From: Peribacillus frigoritolerans
GTDB lineage: Bacteria; Bacillota; Bacilli; Bacillales; DSM-1321
NCBI RefSeq assembly: GCF_001636405.1
Contig: NZ_KV440950.1
Span: 2,565,712-2,629,711 of the forward strand
Length of the DNA: 64,000 bases
Direction of reading: 5' to 3'
Shown one piece after another: positions 24,381-32,928 of the stretch. Below the pieces are notes generated by a model, which had not been told where the DNA came from, made no database searches, and worked only from the letters and a program-made list of their open reading frames with translations. The position numbers and the translations under genes are program-made. Within the stretch, counting starts at the first letter, position 1. Each line of letters begins with the position of its first letter.

Positions 24381-25469
24381 TTAATCTGTGATGATTGACG
24401 CGATCCGGACATATGGAATGTCGGTCAGGTCCATTGCTTTTGTCCTGCCAGTCACCTCAAAACGGACAGTATGTGAACCGGGGCGAAGCCCATTAGTGAC
24501 AAATAAATATCTTTCACGGGCAAATGGCCACCATGTATTCAAAGTCGTGATTTCATTTCCGTCGATCCATACATTCACTTCCCCGCCATCAGGACTTCTA
24601 AGCAGTTTCACACCAAGCATACTCCCTTTGAAGGTATATTGAATCACACTGCCCTTTTCACTACTAGTGAAATAGCCGCCCATTGGCCGGAAACCGCTCA
24701 TTTTTTCATAGTGGTCAATTTCCGATAATTCAAAACCGGAACGGGCATGCAGCTTAGTTGGAAGATCCGCTACAGCCTTCTCTTGTTTGATGTTATCCAG
24801 GAACCGTTCATAAATGGCATCGGCATATAATTTATACCCCAGCCCATTTGGATGTACCAAATCTTTGGTCAGCTGTTTTTCCGTATATCCTGAATTTTTG
24901 AATATCGGCCGCATATCCACATTTGTAGCACCATAATGTTTGGATAAAAGTCCAATGGCTGACGCAAATTCCTCATATTTCAAGGAACTCTCTGTTATTG
25001 TGAATAACTCAGCATTAGGGTGGAGCCGTTTTGCCTTTCTCATTAACGCTTCATATGTCATGGTAAAATCATCGACATTCATATATTTGCGGTCATTTTC
25101 ACCAAAAACGAAGAAAATCAGATCTTTATGATCATGCTTCCTTCTTTGGGAAAGCTTGAATAGGCCCTCAAAAGCAGTTGATCCGCTTTGGACCACGTAG
25201 TCACCGTGTAACGGAATATCATTGGCATCATTCATCTTATTTTCTAGCTGTTTGAACCATGTTAGATTAGGCTTTTCAGCTCCCGATCCTCTTCCGATAC
25301 TGTCACCAATGACGAGATACTGAATGGGCTGGCCTGATTGGAATTTTTGATAAACATTTATCGAATCATCCGATCCATATGTTTTAGGAACTTTTTGAAG
25401 GATATAGCTGATTAGAAGGATCGTGGCGATTGCAGCGAAAGGGATGAAGGATTTTGCGTTCGTTTTCAA
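24381..25469 (-). CDS. Membrane-anchored SGNH/GDSL hydrolase with C-terminal beta-sandwich
   Basis: Putative cell-surface esterase of 362 residues. An N-terminal membrane segment (about residues 7-24) is followed by an SGNH domain: YLVIGDSIGRGSGAE (block I, nucleophile Ser near residue 58), VFGENDRKYM (block III) and DLVHPNGLGYKLYADAI (block V Asp/His). After residue ~240 a second beta-rich domain (GSVIQYTFKGSMLGVKLL, VNVWIDGNEITTL) resembles the carbohydrate-binding-like module found in acetylxylan or polysaccharide esterases. It starts at TTG after GGGGGAA. It is a second SGNH protein besides ypmR; O-deacetylation of a surface glycan is a plausible guess. Confidence 0.85.
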   Translation of the reverse strand: MKTNAKSFIPFAAIATILLISYILQKVPKTYGSDDSINVYQKFQSGQPIQYLVIGDSIGRGSGAEKPNLTWFKQLENKMNDANDIPLHGDYVVQSGSTAFEGLFKLSQRRKHDHKDLIFFVFGENDRKYMNVDDFTMTYEALMRKAKRLHPNAELFTITESSLKYEEFASAIGLLSKHYGATNVDMRPIFKNSGYTEKQLTKDLVHPNGLGYKLYADAIYERFLDNIKQEKAVADLPTKLHARSGFELSEIDHYEKMSGFRPMGGYFTSSEKGSVIQYTFKGSMLGVKLLRSPDGGEVNVWIDGNEITTLNTWWPFARERYLFVTNGLRPGSHTVRFEVTGRTKAMDLTDIPYVRIASIITD

Positions 25470-25693
25470 TTATGTTCCCCCGTATTGCCTTTTATGTATC
25501 CATGTAGGTATGAGATAGCTTAAAGAGGCTAAGAATTGTTTTTTCCTTATTATATCCCAATTTTAAAGTAACACAATAAATTTGTGACAATTTTCATGGT
25601 TGCTCGGAGGATTTCAGCCATTGAATGAATAACGCTTAAGATGGTGTTGATTGAAGTTTTTTCTTAAATCCAAAAAAATAGGCAAATGCACAG

Positions 25694-25721
25694 ACCAAGG
25701 CGGGCGTATCGACATATGGTA
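25694..25721 (+). promoter_or_regulatory. Sigma-K promoter of yjcZ
   Basis: GACC (AC at 25694-25695), exactly 16 bases, then CATATGGTA (25713-25721) fits the sigma-K consensus mACm-N16-CATAnnnTA. It lies ~43 bases before the yjcZ start codon. Late mother-cell expression is therefore expected. Confidence 0.65.
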
Positions 25722-25763
25722 AGGTGTAAAGAGAAAACAGAATTCTAAAAGGAGTGAAACTTA

Positions 25764-25916
25764 ATGTACGGATATGGTGGAAATGTTGCAGGACCAGGGT
25801 ACGGATATGGTGGCGGTGGATACGGCGGCGGTAGCTGCGGATTTGGATCAGGCTTCGCATTAATCGTTGTCTTGTTCATTCTATTGATTATCATCGGTGC
25901 TTCATTCTGCTGCTAA
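25764..25916 (+). CDS. yjcZ: YjcZ family sporulation protein (50 aa)
   Basis: Tiny spore-associated protein. The first 30 residues are built of Gly-Tyr-Gly repeats ([20 protein letters not shown] and on), followed by the conserved hydrophobic tail [20 protein letters not shown], one membrane helix ending in two Cys. This architecture is the YjcZ family found in many copies in bacilli and made during sporulation. ATG follows AAAGGAGTG, and a sigma-K type promoter lies upstream, in line with mother-cell expression. A terminator follows. The function is not known. Confidence 0.92.
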   Translation: MYGYGGNVAGPGYGYGGGGYGGGSCGFGSGFALIVVLFILLIIIGASFCC

Positions 25917-25927
25917 TTCAATAACCC

Positions 25928-25962
25928 AAAGACCAGTTGATAAAGCTGGTCTTTTCTTTATG
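25928..25962 (+). terminator. Intrinsic terminator after yjcZ
   Basis: The stem aaagaccag / ctggtcttt (25928-25936 and 25946-25954) is followed by TCTTT. Confidence 0.8.
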
Positions 25963-26223
25963 TAAGGAAATTGGTGGTTTGACGGTGGACCTTTCTGATT
26001 CCATGGTTGCTGACTGAATCATCATGGATAAATCCAGGGGAACATGGGACAGGCGATACACAGCCATTCCTTTTTTAAATCCTGATTTCTGTGCATCGGG
26101 AATGACGTGAGAATTCAAAGAAACTAGCTCGGTGAATGACATACGATAAAGGACTTAGTTTTCTTTGTAAACCATTTCTGCTAAAATAACGACAGAATGT
26201 AATTAATTTAGGGGGATAAAGAT

Positions 26224-27198
26224 ATGAAACCTTCCCGTTTACAAGCAGGGGATGAAATTCGCGTAATTGCTCCTTCAAGAAGCTTGGCGATTGTCAAAGG
26301 GGAACAACGCAGATTGGCAGAAGAAAGATTGACTGAGCTAGGTTTTAAAGTGACATATGGTAAAACGGTTTTGTTCCATGATGACTTTTTCTCGAATTCG
26401 GTCGAAGACCGGATCGAGGATTTGCATGATGCGTTCAGGGATCCGAATGTTAAGGGGATTTTCACTGCTATCGGGGGGTATAACGCTAACCAATTGTTAC
26501 GGTATATCGACTATGATTTGATTAAGGAAAATCCAAAAGTGTTGATGGGGTATAGTGATATAACCGCAATTTTATTGGCCATTTATAATAAAACAGGCTT
26601 AACTACATATTCAGGTCCTCATTTCTCGACGTTCGGGATTAAGGCTGGTCTGGAATATACGATGGGATATTTTACAAAGGCTGTAATTGAAAGTGAAGGC
26701 TTTTATCTTGAACCAAGTGAAACGTGGAGTGATGATTCTTGGCATTTGGAACAGGATGACCGAACTTTCCACCCGAATGCTGGTTATATGGTTATTCAGG
26801 AAGGTGAAGCTGCCGGGACAATCATTGGGGGAAATCTTTGTACACTCAATCTATTACAAGGTACAGAGTACATGCCATCTTTAAAGGACAGTATCCTTTT
26901 CATAGAAGATGACGAAGAAAGCCATCCATTCAGTTTTGACCGGGATTTACAATCCTTGCTCCATCAGCCAGGTGCAAGTGGGATTAAAGGAATCGTCATC
27001 GGCCGTTTCCAAAAGGATTCAGGAATGACTGAATATGCTTTGCGGGAAATCATCGCCTCCAAAAAGGAGATAAGTGGCATACCCGTGATCGCTAATGCCA
27101 ACTTTGGTCATGTTCATCCTTTTGTAACTGTGCCGGTTGGTTCAAAAGCAGTAATGAAAGTGAAGAACGGAAAAGCGACGATCCAGATTCATCCATGA
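26224..27198 (+). CDS. S66 family peptidase (LD-carboxypeptidase/MccF-like)
   Basis: Serine peptidase of 324 residues from family S66, which includes LD-carboxypeptidases that trim murein tetrapeptides and MccF, which destroys microcin C. It starts with MKPSRLQAGDEIRVIAPS. The nucleophile elbow is MGYSDITA (Ser near residue 113), the catalytic Glu lies in IIGGNLCTLN or LFIEDD, and the His in NFGHVHPFVTVPVG. There is no signal peptide, so it is cytosolic and could act in murein recycling or peptide detoxification; sequence alone does not separate these. ATG follows AGGGGGAT. Confidence 0.9.
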   Translation: MKPSRLQAGDEIRVIAPSRSLAIVKGEQRRLAEERLTELGFKVTYGKTVLFHDDFFSNSVEDRIEDLHDAFRDPNVKGIFTAIGGYNANQLLRYIDYDLIKENPKVLMGYSDITAILLAIYNKTGLTTYSGPHFSTFGIKAGLEYTMGYFTKAVIESEGFYLEPSETWSDDSWHLEQDDRTFHPNAGYMVIQEGEAAGTIIGGNLCTLNLLQGTEYMPSLKDSILFIEDDEESHPFSFDRDLQSLLHQPGASGIKGIVIGRFQKDSGMTEYALREIIASKKEISGIPVIANANFGHVHPFVTVPVGSKAVMKVKNGKATIQIHP

Positions 27199-27209
27199 AC
27201 AGTTTGAAG

Positions 27210-27243
27210 ACGCCGTTCAAAAAATGGACGGTGTTTTAATCTG
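27210..27243 (+). terminator. Intrinsic terminator after the S66 peptidase
   Basis: acgccgttc pairs with ggacggtgt (two G-U pairs) around a 7-base loop, followed by TTTAATCTG. Confidence 0.6.
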
Positions 27244-27420
27244 TTAGGGATATCTATGAATATGGTTTGCATTATGGTGTATATTAGGAGTCTTTCCTCT
27301 TGTCAGCCCTGGAAATTGTCCTATTTTACAAGCATTATTTAGGGAATATGAGTCTAATAGTTCAAATTCTTTATTTTTCTGATATAATACTAAGAGATTT
27401 AAAATAGAAAAGGTGATTAT

Positions 27421-27750
27421 GTGTTATTAACAATTCCAGCATCCATTCGTTTAGAAGGGGCTTTGGCCGAATATAATAAAAAAGGCCGTGTGAGCCATAC
27501 ATGTTCCGTTTGTAACGAAGACACTTCTAACGGGGATGCAAGTAACTTGAACTACTATAAGTTAGGAACTAAAAAAGTTTGTCATTCCTGCATGAAAAAT
27601 GTTTTGCGTCATCCGTCTTTAAAAGAGTATGAATATGTACATACTTCAAATATCGATAAAACGGCTTTTTATAAAAATGTGTTGGCTGTTTTAAAGGATG
27701 AAAGTTTTTTGGAATCCATTCGTGAAGAAAAACTAAATAGCGTATTGTAA
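27421..27750 (+). CDS. Small zinc-ribbon protein (109 aa)
   Basis: Hypothetical protein of 109 residues with a CxxC...CxxC arrangement (SHTCSVCNED near residue 30 and VCHSCMKN near residue 58) typical of a zinc ribbon. The N-terminal MLLTIPASIRLEGALAEYNKKG and the C-terminal helical part have no match I recognise. It starts at GTG after AAAAGGTGAT, behind a plausible promoter (TTCAAA, 16 bases, TATAAT at 27383-27388). It is closed by a strong terminator, so monocistronic. The function is unknown. Confidence 0.75.
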   Translation: MLLTIPASIRLEGALAEYNKKGRVSHTCSVCNEDTSNGDASNLNYYKLGTKKVCHSCMKNVLRHPSLKEYEYVHTSNIDKTAFYKNVLAVLKDESFLESIREEKLNSVL

Positions 27751-27753
27751 GAA

Positions 27754-27787
27754 AAAAGTGTATCTCTCGCGGATACACTTTTTTTGT
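27754..27787 (+). terminator. Intrinsic terminator before the kam/yod locus
   Basis: The perfect 11-bp stem aaaagtgtatc / gatacactttt has a 7-base loop and more T after it. Confidence 0.92.
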
Positions 27788-27877
27788 CGCCATTTTTGGA
27801 CAATCACCCATGGAACCAAGAAATTATCCGTATACATGCTTAGGACAATTTCCTTAGCAAGATTGCCTTCATCTGGA

Positions 27878-27885
27878 CATACACT
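27878..27885 (+). promoter_or_regulatory. Possible sigma-E -10 element upstream of yodT
   Basis: CATACACT equals the sigma-E -10 consensus and lies 45 bases before the yodT start; the -35 region is poor. The yodT-kamA genes of B. subtilis are sigma-E controlled, which makes this worth noting. There is no sigma-54 promoter here. Confidence 0.35.
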
Positions 27886-27929
27886 TACTATATGGCATTT
27901 GTTTTTAAAGAGAAGGAGTGTGTGGGCTT

Positions 27930-29294
27930 ATGGAGCAGTCTTCATTGATCAAACCGGTCCTGGGAGGAGCCTACCCGACTATCAGTCATGGTCAGGGAGT
28001 GTTTTTATACGATAAAAATGGAAAGGATTACCTCGATGCTTCTTCCGGTGCCGTTACAGCCAATATTGGCCATGGAGTCCAGGAAATCATTGAGGCTATG
28101 GTAAAACAGGCTAAACAGGTTTCGTTTGTGTATCGTTCCCAATTTACCAGCGATGCTGCAGAGAAACTCGCCGGAAAAATTGCAGAATTGACCAAAGGGG
28201 AACTGACATACAGCTTTTTTGTAAACAGCGGCTCCGAGGCGACTGAAACGGCATTGAAAATTGCCATTCAGCATTGGCAGGAAAAAGGGAAGCCAAAGAA
28301 ACAGAAAATCATATCGAGATGGATGAGTTACCATGGCATCACGATGGGAGCTCTTTCAATGTCTGGACATCCGATTCGCCGGGAACGCTTTACTCCTTTA
28401 CTTGAATCATATCCTTCTGTATCTCCTCCATATTGTTACCGATGTCCACTTCAACTTGACCAACATACTTGCGGAATGGCCTGTGCATCGGAATTGGAAG
28501 CATCAATCCGGCGCATTGGCAGTGAAAATATAGCGGCGTTCATTGCAGAACCTGTTATCGGCGCAGCCGGAGGGGCCATTGTCCCTCCTGAGGGTTATTT
28601 TCAAAAACTCAAGAAAATCTGCGAAGAGAATGATATTTTATTCATTGCTGATGAAGTAATGACCGGTTTTGGACGTACCGGTAAGATGCTTGCTTCCGAA
28701 TATTGGGATGTGGAACCTGACATCGTAACATTAGGTAAAGGTATGAGTGGGGGGTATACCCCAATAGCGGCAGCAGTAATGACCAAAAACGTGATGGAAC
28801 CCATAATGAAAGGTTCGAAGTCAATTATAGGAGGTCATACTTTAAGTGCGAATCCGTTATCATGTGCGGTATCTTTGGCGGTTTTAGACTATGTCGAAAG
28901 GAATGAACTAGTCGAAAAATCAGCCGACAGGGGGAATTACCTGATTAGGGGCCTGAAAAAGTTGGCAGGGAAGTATTCCTTTATCGGTGATATACGCGGG
29001 AGAGGTTTATTGATTGGCATCGAATTTGTCCTGGATAAAGCAACGAAGGCCCCATTTCCGAAGGATACAGATGTGACCAATGAAATCATTGAATTGGGAA
29101 TGAGGAACGGAATCCTTCTTTATCCCGCAGCTGCAGGCCTTGACGGTGTAACCGGGGCAGCGCTCATCATCTCCCCGCCGCTAACGATATCGGAAGAGGA
29201 GTGTGCTGAATTGTTAATGAGGGTCGATATAACCTTTGGACAATTTAATGACTCGATAGGTAAACGATCATCACAACAAGGAAGTGAGTCATAG
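27930..29294 (+). CDS. yodT: Class III aminotransferase, YodT-like (beta-lysine pathway)
   Basis: PLP-dependent aminotransferase of 454 residues. Typical class III features are FFVNSGSEATETALK, the Asp of FIADEVMTGFGRTGKM that contacts the PLP ring, the Schiff-base Lys in VTLGKGMSGGYTP, and HTLSANPLSCAV. In B. subtilis yodT belongs to the yod-kamA cluster, and it should remove an amino group from a beta-lysine derivative. ATG 27930 follows AGAAGGAG; a GTG 12 bases earlier is less likely. The stop codon overlaps the start of yodS, and the following genes run in the same direction without a clear terminator until kamR. Confidence 0.9.
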   Translation: MEQSSLIKPVLGGAYPTISHGQGVFLYDKNGKDYLDASSGAVTANIGHGVQEIIEAMVKQAKQVSFVYRSQFTSDAAEKLAGKIAELTKGELTYSFFVNSGSEATETALKIAIQHWQEKGKPKKQKIISRWMSYHGITMGALSMSGHPIRRERFTPLLESYPSVSPPYCYRCPLQLDQHTCGMACASELEASIRRIGSENIAAFIAEPVIGAAGGAIVPPEGYFQKLKKICEENDILFIADEVMTGFGRTGKMLASEYWDVEPDIVTLGKGMSGGYTPIAAAVMTKNVMEPIMKGSKSIIGGHTLSANPLSCAVSLAVLDYVERNELVEKSADRGNYLIRGLKKLAGKYSFIGDIRGRGLLIGIEFVLDKATKAPFPKDTDVTNEIIELGMRNGILLYPAAAGLDGVTGAALIISPPLTISEEECAELLMRVDITFGQFNDSIGKRSSQQGSES

Positions 29295-30007
29295 TGGTGG
29301 AAAATTCGTTCCAGAAGATTTGTCGTTTGGAAGATGTCCGCCATCACTTTAAAGATAAACAGTCCATCCTATTTGGGGGATTCGGTGGCATAGGGACGCC
29401 TCCGGGATTGATCAATGTGATTTTGGAATCAGGTATTAAGGATTTAACCTTGATTGGGAACGATACAGGTTTCCCAGATATCGGAATCGGAAAACTGGTC
29501 ACCCGGCGCCGAGCGAAAAAAGTCATCGTTTCCCATATCGGTTCCAATCCCAATGCAGGACTATTAATGAACAATGGTGAACTCGAAGTGGAGTTCTGTC
29601 CGCAAGGGACACTTGTCGAACGCATCCGGGCCGGAGGGATGGGACTCGGCGGGATATTGACCGATATTGGAATGGAAGCCGATATCGTCCGGAAAGGGAA
29701 GCAAACCGTAAAGCTAGGTAAGAAAAATTATCTGGTGGAATCGGCATTAACTGCAGATATCGCCATTGTTTATGCAGAAATGGCTGATCCTTATGGAAAT
29801 CTTCTATTCGATAAAAGTGCCAGGAATACGAATCCAATCGTTGCTGCGGCCGGACAGATCACTATAGTCGAAGTCAGGCAAATCGTTCCGCTGGGCACTT
29901 TGGATCCAGAGAACATCATTGTACCGGGTGCCTTTGTGGATTATATCATTCCTTCAAAAGGAGTCGATTGGAAATGGGTTTGGGAACAGGGGATAGAAAC
30001 AGAATAG
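29294..30007 (+). CDS. yodS: 3-oxoacid/butyryl-type CoA-transferase subunit A, YodS
   Basis: Alpha subunit of a family I CoA-transferase, 237 residues. The glycine-rich LFGGFGGIGTPPGLI motif near residue 27 is the CoA-transferase subunit A signature, and the ECPQGTLVERIRAGG-like segment (EFCPQGTLVERI) and GMEADIVRKGKQTV are conserved. It starts at GTG 29294, one base into the yodT stop. The paired subunit B overlaps its 3' end. By context it activates the carbon skeleton left after transamination of beta-lysine; the preferred acyl group is not determined by sequence. Confidence 0.93.
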   Translation: MVENSFQKICRLEDVRHHFKDKQSILFGGFGGIGTPPGLINVILESGIKDLTLIGNDTGFPDIGIGKLVTRRRAKKVIVSHIGSNPNAGLLMNNGELEVEFCPQGTLVERIRAGGMGLGGILTDIGMEADIVRKGKQTVKLGKKNYLVESALTADIAIVYAEMADPYGNLLFDKSARNTNPIVAAAGQITIVEVRQIVPLGTLDPENIIVPGAFVDYIIPSKGVDWKWVWEQGIETE

Positions 30008-30639
30008 CGAAACGGGCAGCAGCAGAAATAAGCGATGGGATGCTGGTCAATTTGGGAATTGGCATTCCATCACTTGTACCGAATCATCTTTGGGATGATC
30101 ATAAAGTTATGTTTCATGCAGAAAATGGCCTTGTGGGAATTGGCAGTACTCCTGAAACGGGGAAGGAAGATGCGCATCTTTGCAATGCTGGGGGATTGCC
30201 GATCACCATTAGAGCCGGGGCTTCTTACTGCGACAGTACTGTTGCATTTGGAATGATACGCCGCGGCAGGGTGGATATCACAATTCTAGGAGCCCTTCAA
30301 GTAAGTCAAGCGGGGGATCTCGCTAATTGGATTGTTCCGGGAAAGCGGGTGCCAGGCATGGGCGGTGCAATGGAACTGGCTGCAAAGGCAAAAAAGGTCA
30401 TTGTCTTGATGGAACATAACGATAAAGCGGGCATGTCTAAATTAGTCAAAACATGTACGTTGCCGTTAACAGCCCCAAAATGCGTACATATGATCATCAC
30501 CGAATTAGGCGTGTTTTCCGTAACTTCGGAGGGCCTTCTATTAACTGATGTATTTGATACGTCCAGCATTGAGGAAATCAGGAATCGGACCGAAGCCTCG
30601 TTTACCGTCTCTGAAAACATCCACAAATTAAAAGAATGA
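29974..30639 (+). CDS. yodR: CoA-transferase subunit B, YodR
   Basis: Beta subunit of the same CoA-transferase, 221 residues. It carries the catalytic Glu in the invariant HAENGLVGIG near residue 47 and the GIGIPSLVPNHL opening. PGKRVPGMGGAMELA is the SCOT-type subunit B motif. Its first 34 bases overlap yodS. ATG 29974 is used; a TTG six bases earlier is closer to the AAAGGAG and cannot be excluded. With YodS it should form an A2B2 enzyme. Confidence 0.93.
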   Translation: MGLGTGDRNRIAKRAAAEISDGMLVNLGIGIPSLVPNHLWDDHKVMFHAENGLVGIGSTPETGKEDAHLCNAGGLPITIRAGASYCDSTVAFGMIRRGRVDITILGALQVSQAGDLANWIVPGKRVPGMGGAMELAAKAKKVIVLMEHNDKAGMSKLVKTCTLPLTAPKCVHMIITELGVFSVTSEGLLLTDVFDTSSIEEIRNRTEASFTVSENIHKLKE

Positions 30640-30654
30640 GAGAGGAGAATGGAT

Positions 30655-31920
30655 ATGTATGAGGAAAAAATAAGAACATGGCTGAATGAACATCGGATGA
30701 ATGGGGTTCAGCTTTTGCAAAAACTGGTTCAGGAACCGAGCAAAAGGGGCCAAGAAGGAAGTGCACAAGCAATAGTGGTCGAAAAGTGCAGACAACTTGG
30801 TCTGGAAATAGACCTTTGGGAAATCGGGGATGAACAATTAAGAAAACATCCCCATTTTTATTGCGACCGCAGGGATTTTAAAGGAAATCCGAACCTTGTG
30901 GCCATTAAAAGAGGAACAGGCAAGGGAAAATCCCTTATTTTAAACGGACATATTGATGTAGTTCCTGAAGGAGATCATGCAGCTTGGCACGATGAACCCT
31001 ATAGCGGCAAGTTGATGGACGGGAAAGTTTTCGGGCGGGGAACGACGGATATGAAAGGCGGCAATGTATCTTTATTGCTGGCCATTGAAGCGATTGTCGA
31101 ATCTGGAATCCAATTGAAGGGGGATTTGATATTTCAGAGTGTGATTGAAGAGGAAAGCGGTGGTGCCGGCACACTTGCGGCAGTCATACGCGGGTATAAA
31201 GCTGATGGTGCAATCATTCCGGAACCTACAAATATGAAACTATTCCCATTACAGCAAGGTTCGATGTGGTTTCGGCTGAGAATAAAAGGCAAGTCTGCAC
31301 ATGGAGGCACTAGGTATGAAGGAGTCAGTGCAATTGATAAAGCGGTTGTTGTAATGAAAGAAATCAAGATGCTTGAACAAGAACGGAATGAGTCACTCCG
31401 TCATTCACTCTATAAAAATGTCCCTATCCCCATTCCAATCAATATTGGTAGCATTCAAAGCGGGAATTGGCCTTCCTCCGTGCCGGATACAGCCGTCCTG
31501 GAAGGAAGATTCGGCATCGCCCCTACAGAAACCATGGAAGAGGCACAAAAATCGCTGAAGGAGCGAATAGATGCTTTAAACGAGAGTGATGCATGGTTCA
31601 AAGAAAGACCTATTGTATTAGAATGGTTTGGGGCCAGATGGTTGCCTGGCAATCTCGAAATCAATCACCCGCTCATGAAGACAATTGGCACATGCTATGA
31701 AAAAGTGGTCGGGGAAGAACCGCTTGTCGAAGCTTCACCATGGGCGACGGATGGAGGGTATCTTTCATCGGTTGGTTCTACCCCCGTCGTTGTGTTTGGA
31801 CCAGGGGAAACGAAGATGGCCCATGATTCGAACGAATATATAGAGGTGGATAAAATGTTGGAAGTTGCGGAAATCATCGCTTTGACCATTATTGAATGGT
31901 GTGGGGTGGACCAGGAATAA
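30655..31920 (+). CDS. yodQ: M20 family deacylase, YodQ
   Basis: Zinc amidohydrolase of 421 residues from the ArgE/DapE/ACY1 group. The metal ligands are visible in LILNGHIDVVPEGD (His and Asp near residue 105), GRGTTDMKGG, VIEEESGGAG (Glu pair), EPTNM, and a C-terminal His in FGPGETKMAHDSNE. It probably removes an acyl group from an intermediate of beta-lysine breakdown. Of two in-frame ATGs, 30655 has AGGAG at seven bases, while 30649 is only one base from it. A hairpin follows before yodP. Confidence 0.9.
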   Translation: MYEEKIRTWLNEHRMNGVQLLQKLVQEPSKRGQEGSAQAIVVEKCRQLGLEIDLWEIGDEQLRKHPHFYCDRRDFKGNPNLVAIKRGTGKGKSLILNGHIDVVPEGDHAAWHDEPYSGKLMDGKVFGRGTTDMKGGNVSLLLAIEAIVESGIQLKGDLIFQSVIEEESGGAGTLAAVIRGYKADGAIIPEPTNMKLFPLQQGSMWFRLRIKGKSAHGGTRYEGVSAIDKAVVVMKEIKMLEQERNESLRHSLYKNVPIPIPINIGSIQSGNWPSSVPDTAVLEGRFGIAPTETMEEAQKSLKERIDALNESDAWFKERPIVLEWFGARWLPGNLEINHPLMKTIGTCYEKVVGEEPLVEASPWATDGGYLSSVGSTPVVVFGPGETKMAHDSNEYIEVDKMLEVAEIIALTIIEWCGVDQE

Positions 31921-31928
31921 TCATTTTT

Positions 31929-31966
31929 CCAAGGTCTGATCCAGGAAGGGTCAGGCCTTTCGCAAC
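31929..31966 (+). terminator. Internal terminator-like hairpin between yodQ and yodP
   Basis: aaggtctgatcc (31932 region) pairs with gggtcaggcctt with two G-U pairs around a short loop, followed by TTTCGC. The T-run is poor, so it may attenuate rather than stop the operon. Confidence 0.45.
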
Positions 31967-31997
31967 AATTTTCGAAGATGTGAAAGGAGCGGGACAA

Positions 31998-32846
31998 ATG
32001 GAGGCTGGAATCATCGAAAAAAGAATTCGAAAGCCAATGTGTACCATACATATTACGATCGACCATTTTAATAAGAGAATCAGGGTCGATGATTATCTAG
32101 GGCATTTTCAAGAATGCGTGGAGGAAACCTTGAAGGTGGCTAAAAGCATATCAGCAGAAAAAATCATCATCAAGTCCCGCAGGGAAAACGTTATGGCATT
32201 GCTTGCTCAGGGCTTTCTATATGAAGGAAGCATCGATAAATTCTTTTTGGGAAGCGATTGTTTCTTCCTTGTTAAATATAACCGGAATGAAAGGCGCAAC
32301 AGTGCTGAATGGGAAAGGGAAGATCAAATCCTTACCGATATTCAGATGCTGCCGATTAAATCCGGACTGGATGAACCGCCGTCAGCCTATCAAGGCCGTA
32401 AAGCTGAAGTGGCAGATGCACTTCAGCTGGCCCAACTGTATGGGAAGGTTTTCGAGGTGTATCCCACACCGATGAATGATCCGGTATATGTGAAAAAGTG
32501 CATGGAAATGGGAACGGTTTTTTATATTTATGTCCATGAAGAGAGGATCGTCAGTGCTGCTTCCGCAGAAATTAATTCCTTTTACCATAATGCAGAAATC
32601 ACTGATTGTGCGACATTGCCGGAACATCGGCAGTACGGCTTGATGAAACACTTGATTTCCGCGCTTGAAGACTATCTTATTTCACACGGCATTTATTGTA
32701 TCTATTCGATTGCCCGGTCGCTCTCGTTCGGCATGAATGCTGCATTGCATCAGCATGGATATTCGTACCGCGGACGTTTGGCCAATAATTGTTATATCTT
32801 TGATAAACTGGAAGATATGAATCTTTGGGTGAAAAACTTTAGTTGA
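31998..32846 (+). CDS. ablB: Beta-lysine N6-acetyltransferase, YodP/AblB
   Basis: GNAT-fold acetyltransferase of 282 residues. It partners lysine 2,3-aminomutase to make N-epsilon-acetyl-beta-lysine, a compatible solute in other organisms. The GNAT core lies in the second half: ADALQLAQLYGKVFEVYPTP, SAASAEINSFYHNAEITDCA (strand beta4), and the acetyl-CoA loop LPEHRQYGLMKHLISALEDYL. The start is ATG 31998, eight bases after AAAGGAG; the frame stays open further upstream into yodQ but has no start signal there. B. subtilis yodP is adjacent to kamA in the same way. Confidence 0.92.
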   Translation: MEAGIIEKRIRKPMCTIHITIDHFNKRIRVDDYLGHFQECVEETLKVAKSISAEKIIIKSRRENVMALLAQGFLYEGSIDKFFLGSDCFFLVKYNRNERRNSAEWEREDQILTDIQMLPIKSGLDEPPSAYQGRKAEVADALQLAQLYGKVFEVYPTPMNDPVYVKKCMEMGTVFYIYVHEERIVSAASAEINSFYHNAEITDCATLPEHRQYGLMKHLISALEDYLISHGIYCIYSIARSLSFGMNAALHQHGYSYRGRLANNCYIFDKLEDMNLWVKNFS

Positions 32847-32928
32847 ATGCTCATTTTTAGGCGGTTCATGACAAGTTTTTGGCATTTCCTCATATACATC
32901 TAGCAAGAGGGTATTGAGGAGGGATAGC

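Noticed and set aside
25918..26142. Minus-strand open frame of 74 codons after yjcZ
   Set aside because: It has no ribosome binding site, and its 3' end runs through the yjcZ terminator hairpin; no family is recognised. A decayed gene is possible but not supported.
32879..32896. TTGGCA upstream of kamR, resembling a sigma-54 -24 element
   Set aside because: The -12 TTGC is missing at the required distance (CATATA instead).
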